Source: Bacteroidota bacterium | Lineage (GTDB): Bacteria > Bacteroidota > Bacteroidia > Bacteroidales > Prolixibacteraceae | DNA: 7,592 bases | Direction of reading: 5' to 3' | Assembly (NCBI GenBank): GCA_030691295.1 | Contig: JAUYEQ010000105.1 | Coordinates: 1 to 7,592, forward strand | Shown here: positions 4,839 through 7,592 of the stretch, one piece after another | How positions within the stretch are numbered: the stretch's first letter is position 1 | Layout: each line of letters begins with the position of its first letter | Notes under the pieces: model-generated | Seen by the model: only the letters and a program-made list of their open reading frames with translations | The model's database searches: none | What the model was told of the DNA's origin: nothing | Translations under genes and position numbers: made by a program

Positions 4839-6146
4839 ATGGAAGCAAAAGGTATTCAACAATTCATGAACAGTTACAGTGTGAAGATGATCATCGTTTC
4901 GGGACTGGCTATTTTGCTGCTCATCCCGTCGTTTTTAATTCAGGACATCATCAGAGAGCGGATTGCCCTGAGCGAAAAGGTGAAAACCGAACTTTATGCC
5001 CAATGGGGCGGGAAACAGGTAGTTGCAGGTCCGGTGCTGAATGTGCCGTTTGTTATTCAGGAACAAAATGAAATTGGGCAAGGGATGATTGAACGGAAAG
5101 GTATTGCCCATTTTTTGCCTGAAACCTTGAAAACGGAAGGTTCGCTGGCTCCTGAAAAACGTAAACGGGGCATTTACGAAGTGGTGGTTTACGAAGGGCG
5201 CATCAAGCTGAAAGGCACGTTTTCTCAAACAGACGTTTCGCAGCTGGATATTCAGAATGCCCGGTATAACTGGGAAGCTGCGTATTTCACCATTGGCATT
5301 TCTGACATGCGGGGCATCAAAAATCTGCCTGAACTGGTTGTCAATGGTCAGAAATTTAAGGTCGATCCGGGTGTGGCTGACACCGATTTGTTTCAATCAG
5401 GAATTACAGTAAAAGCTGGTGGAATTGATTTGATGCAGCCTTTGAATTTTGAGATTGAACTGGTTTTGAATGGTTCTGAAGATTTGTCGGTGGAAGCTTT
5501 GGGTAAAAATTCGGAAGTCAATATGAAATCAGATTGGGCCTCGCCAAGTTTTACCGGAGGGTTTCTTCCCTCAGATCGGAATGTTACGGCCAATGGGTTT
5601 ACAGCCAACTGGTTGGTGACTCATCTGAACCGTAATTTTCCGCAGCAATGGGTTGACCGGAAATACAACACGCATGAAGCCACTTTGGGGGTTCAACTGC
5701 TCATACCAATCGACCACTACCAGAAGTCGATGCGTTCGGTAAAATATGCCATCCTGTTTATCGCGCTGAATTTCATTATTTTAATTTTTATTGAGATGAA
5801 AAGCAAAACCCGAATTCATCCGTTTCAATATTCGCTGGTTGCTTTTGCGCTGCTGATGTTTTATGCTTTGCTGACTTCCATCGGAGAGCAAATAGGGTTT
5901 AACTGGGCTTACCTGATTTCGGCGGTTTCAGTGACAACTTTAATTTCGTGGTATGCTTTTCCCATTTTGCGCGACAAACGCATGGTCGGCTGGGTGACAC
6001 TTTTGCAAACCGGTTTGTATCTGTTCCTGTTCACCATCTTACAATTACAGGATTATGCCTTGCTGGCCGGAAGTGTCGGGCTGTTTGTAATTCTTGTAAT
6101 TATTATGCGGGCCTCGCAGCAAATTAAATGGTATTCAGAAGGATAA
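4839..6146 (+). CDS. creD: CreD-family inner-membrane protein
   Basis: The product has 435 residues and the layout of the CreD family, including the usual length of about 450. It has one N-terminal membrane helix (15-35), a large beta-rich periplasmic domain (about 40-295), and five C-terminal helices (301-319, 329-346, 354-376, 382-401, 405-423). Family-typical stretches include 'AGPVLNVPF' (63-71), 'VKYAILFIALNF' (301-312) and 'YALLTSIGEQIGFNWAYLI' (342-360). In E. coli CreD belongs to the CreBC regulon and affects envelope stress and colicin E2 tolerance; its biochemical activity is unknown. No CreBC two-component genes are present here, and control probably goes through the adjacent winged-helix regulator. 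Family assignment is firm; the physiological role in this organism is not known. Confidence 0.92.
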   Translation: MEAKGIQQFMNSYSVKMIIVSGLAILLLIPSFLIQDIIRERIALSEKVKTELYAQWGGKQVVAGPVLNVPFVIQEQNEIGQGMIERKGIAHFLPETLKTEGSLAPEKRKRGIYEVVVYEGRIKLKGTFSQTDVSQLDIQNARYNWEAAYFTIGISDMRGIKNLPELVVNGQKFKVDPGVADTDLFQSGITVKAGGIDLMQPLNFEIELVLNGSEDLSVEALGKNSEVNMKSDWASPSFTGGFLPSDRNVTANGFTANWLVTHLNRNFPQQWVDRKYNTHEATLGVQLLIPIDHYQKSMRSVKYAILFIALNFIILIFIEMKSKTRIHPFQYSLVAFALLMFYALLTSIGEQIGFNWAYLISAVSVTTLISWYAFPILRDKRMVGWVTLLQTGLYLFLFTILQLQDYALLAGSVGLFVILVIIMRASQQIKWYSEG

Positions 6147-6158
6147 TATTTTGGAAAA

Positions 6159-6189
6159 GTGAGGGTCTGACTCCAGGTCAGGCTCTCAC
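6159..6189. terminator. Convergent stem-loop between creD and channel gene
   Basis: Thirteen-base arms at 6159-6171 and 6177-6189 pair along their full length in RNA, with two G:U wobbles and a five-base loop TCCAG. The hairpin lies 12 bases after the creD stop and 6 bases after the channel stop on the opposite strand. Read on the - strand it is followed by TTTTCC, and on the + strand only by mixed T-rich sequence. It probably ends transcription from both sides, better on the - strand. Confidence 0.65.
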
Positions 6190-6195
6190 TCAATT

Positions 6196-6978
6196 CTACT
6201 CTATTTTCTCCCCGCACTGATTGCAAAATTGGGCATTTTCAGGATTTTCGTTGCTACAATTAGCGCAGGTTTTGTTTGAAGATTTACTTTTTGACAATTC
6301 AACGGTGATAATTCCTGTTGGAACGGCAATAATTGCATATCCCATAATCATGGCAATGGACGAAAGGAACTGGCCCAAAACTGTTCGTGGTACGATGTCG
6401 CCAAAACCGACAGTTGTAACTGTAACAATTGCCCAGTAAATGCTTTGTGGAATGCTTGTAAAACCATTTGCACTTCCTTCAACAACATACATCATGGTGC
6501 CCAATAATGTCACCATTGAGATAACTGCCAAAAGGAAAACGCCTATTTTATATGAACTTCCCTTCATCGCTTCGAGTAGCACCCGCGCTTCTTTGTTGAA
6601 CCTGACGAGTTTTAATATCCGGAAAACCCTTAGCAATCGTAATATTCTGACAGTCAGTAAATAATGGTGGCCAGGAGTCATGAGATCCATATACGTCGGA
6701 AGTATAGCTAAAATATCTACAAGACCCCAGAAACTAAAGATGTATTTCCATGGTTTTGGCTAACTCCAAATCCGGAGTAAATATTCTATTGAAAACAAAA
6801 TCGTGAAAATCCATTCGATCAGATAAAATTCTGAGAAGAAATTAGCATGGTATTTAGGAATACTTTCAATAATAACTACAGTAACACTAAGTAATATTAG
6901 CCATAACAAGATTATATCAAAGAGTCTTCCGGCTTTGGTATCGTGTTCGAAAATAATATTGTACAGTCGTTTTCGCAT
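6196..6978 (-). pseudogene. Voltage-gated K+ channel with zinc ribbon, broken by in-frame TAG
   Basis: Read on the - strand, one frame encodes a 6-helix ion channel of about 260 residues. It comprises S1 (19-38), S2 (50-68), S3 (about 79-95), an S4 voltage sensor with basic residues every third position ('RILRLLRVFRILKLVR', 111-126), S5 (145-167), a pore with filter TVGFGD (189-194), and S6 (204-228). A C-terminal zinc ribbon has Cys238, Cys241, Cys252 and Cys255 (CxxC-X10-CxxC). The frame is intact except for TAG at 6760-6762 (codon 73), between 'LLRIWS' and 'PKPWKYIFSFWG', exactly where homologues run through the S2-S3 loop. It is a nonsense change, not a frameshift. Two other genes or gene ends here use TAG as a true stop, so recoding is unlikely. 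It is a young pseudogene, a sequencing error, or a gene now giving only a fragment from Met97 (S4 to S6 plus zinc ribbon). Confidence 0.85.
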
Positions 6979-7142
6979 ATTGAATGTTTGAAACTTCTCG
7001 GTTTGAGCTTAAAAGACATTCGTCTTAAAATGCAAATATCTTTATAATTCCGGTATAAAATTTTAAAATCATAGTTTATTGATTTTCTGAAGAGAGCAAC
7101 TCAGAATAACCGGAAAGTGATTGCTGATTTATTGTATTTCAC

Positions 7143-7178
7143 TTTTGCAACATATTGTCACATTTTACCCTAAATTTG
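7143..7178 (+). promoter_or_regulatory. Bacteroidota-type promoter of the epimerase gene
   Basis: TAAATTTG (7171-7178) matches the -7 consensus TAnnTTTG exactly. TTTTG at 7143-7147 lies 23 bases upstream, at the wide end of the spacing known for this phylum; a nearer TTG (7155-7157) would be too close. The epimerase start codon lies 47 bases downstream of the -7 box. The rest of the 247-base gap between the divergent genes (6979-7225) holds only AT-rich sequence and a weak hairpin. Confidence 0.55.
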
Positions 7179-7184
7179 GCGGTC

Positions 7185-7199
7185 ATTGGTATTACCAAT
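7185..7199. promoter_or_regulatory. Perfect 15-bp palindrome, GntR/FadR-type operator candidate
   Basis: ATTGGTA-T-TACCAAT is a perfect palindrome that begins seven bases after the -7 box, thus over or just after the transcription start. It fits TGGTnnnACCA, the known half-site layout of the FadR subfamily of GntR regulators (PdhR sites are ATTGGTnnnACCAAT). A repressor bound here would block the epimerase gene. No GntR gene is in the window, so the regulator is unknown. Confidence 0.5.
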
Positions 7200-7225
7200 T
7201 TTCCTGATTCAATATCGTTTTAATC

Positions 7226-7592
7226 ATGCAGATTACGCAAATAGAAGTCTATAAATTTCCTGTAAAGTTGAAAAAGCCCTTTGTAATTTCATTGGGATCG
7301 TTCGATTATGCTGAAAATGTGATTGTTGTTATCCATACCAATGAAGGTTTGACCGGTTTTGGAGAGTGCAGCCCATTTATGCCAATTAACGGAGAAAGCA
7401 TGGAAACTGCTTATCTGGTTGCCAATTACCTGGCCAAAGCTTTGATCGGCAAAAATTCACTGGATATTGAATCTTGTTCAGTAGAAATGGATCGCACCAT
7501 TTACGGCAATTCGAGCATTAAAAGCGCCTTTGATATTGCACTTTATGATATTGCTTCCCAACATGCAGGACTTCCCCTGTATGGATTTCTGG
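7226..7592 (+). CDS. Enolase-superfamily dipeptide epimerase-like protein, 5' part
   Basis: The first 122 residues of an enolase-superfamily enzyme run off the window end. The N-terminal capping domain is clear: 'MQITQIEVYKFPVKLKKPF' (1-19), 'NVIVVIHTNEGLTGFGECSP' (33-52), 'INGESMETA' (56-64), and 'SSIKSAFDIALYDIASQHAG' (95-114), ahead of 'LPLYGFLG'. This pattern matches the muconate lactonizing/mandelate racemase group and is closest to L-Ala-D/L-Glu and related dipeptide epimerases, which act on peptides from cell-wall turnover. The catalytic Lys pair and metal-binding acids lie in the missing C-terminal barrel, so substrate and activity cannot be checked here. ATG 7226 lies within an AT-rich leader, with a good promoter upstream. 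Superfamily is firm; dipeptide epimerase is a likely subgroup call. Confidence 0.85.
   Translation, partial: MQITQIEVYKFPVKLKKPFVISLGSFDYAENVIVVIHTNEGLTGFGECSPFMPINGESMETAYLVANYLAKALIGKNSLDIESCSVEMDRTIYGNSSIKSAFDIALYDIASQHAGLPLYGFL

Noticed and set aside
6760..6762. TAG as a recoded amino acid (for example pyrrolysine)
   Set aside because: TAG ends the membrane protein gene (4257-4259) and the channel gene itself (6196-6198), and nothing suggests recoding machinery in this kind of organism.

Overview
The window looks like a chromosomal piece from a Bacteroidota bacterium, probably an environmental Bacteroidales/Marinilabiliales-type organism. The signs are AT-rich starts without Shine-Dalgarno sequences, TAnnTTTG-type -7 promoter boxes, a CreD gene paired with a small winged-helix regulator, and short intergenic repeats of the kind common in this phylum (a GACGCACGATCGTGCGTC palindrome, CGTTAATCGTT strings, CCACCAAA...TTTGGTGG arms). 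This placement is inferred from style, not from a database match.

Region 1 (1-3255, + strand) is the most interesting part. It holds the 3' end of an ArsM-like SAM-dependent methyltransferase ending in Ser-Cys-Cys-Gly. Next comes a previously uncalled 31-residue peptide gene (482-577) with a Lys/Arg/Gln-rich front and a Cys-Cys...Gly-Cys-His tail. It is followed by a radical SAM/SPASM enzyme with an N-terminal segment resembling a peptide-recognition domain, and then a protein fusing thioredoxin to a thioredoxin-reductase-like flavoprotein. This reads as a candidate ribosomally made, post-translationally modified peptide (RiPP) cassette: precursor, maturase, dedicated thiol reductant and possibly a tailoring methyltransferase. 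A strong AT-rich stem-loop lies between precursor and maturase, and an intrinsic terminator follows the reductase.

Region 2 (3256-6146, + strand) starts with a 365-base gene-free stretch of repeats. It then carries a six-helix membrane protein, a 98-residue winged-helix regulator (GTG start) and a CreD-family inner-membrane protein. The first and last genes share an almost identical promoter/operator block (3590-3621 and 4796-4827), so they probably form one small regulon, plausibly controlled by the regulator encoded between them.

Region 3 (6147-7592) opens with a convergent stem-loop. On the - strand follows a voltage-gated K+ channel gene with a C-terminal zinc ribbon, interrupted by a single in-frame TAG codon. 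The last feature is the 5' part of an enolase-superfamily gene (dipeptide epimerase-like), preceded by a TAAATTTG promoter box and a perfect 15-bp palindrome of the GntR/FadR-subfamily operator type.
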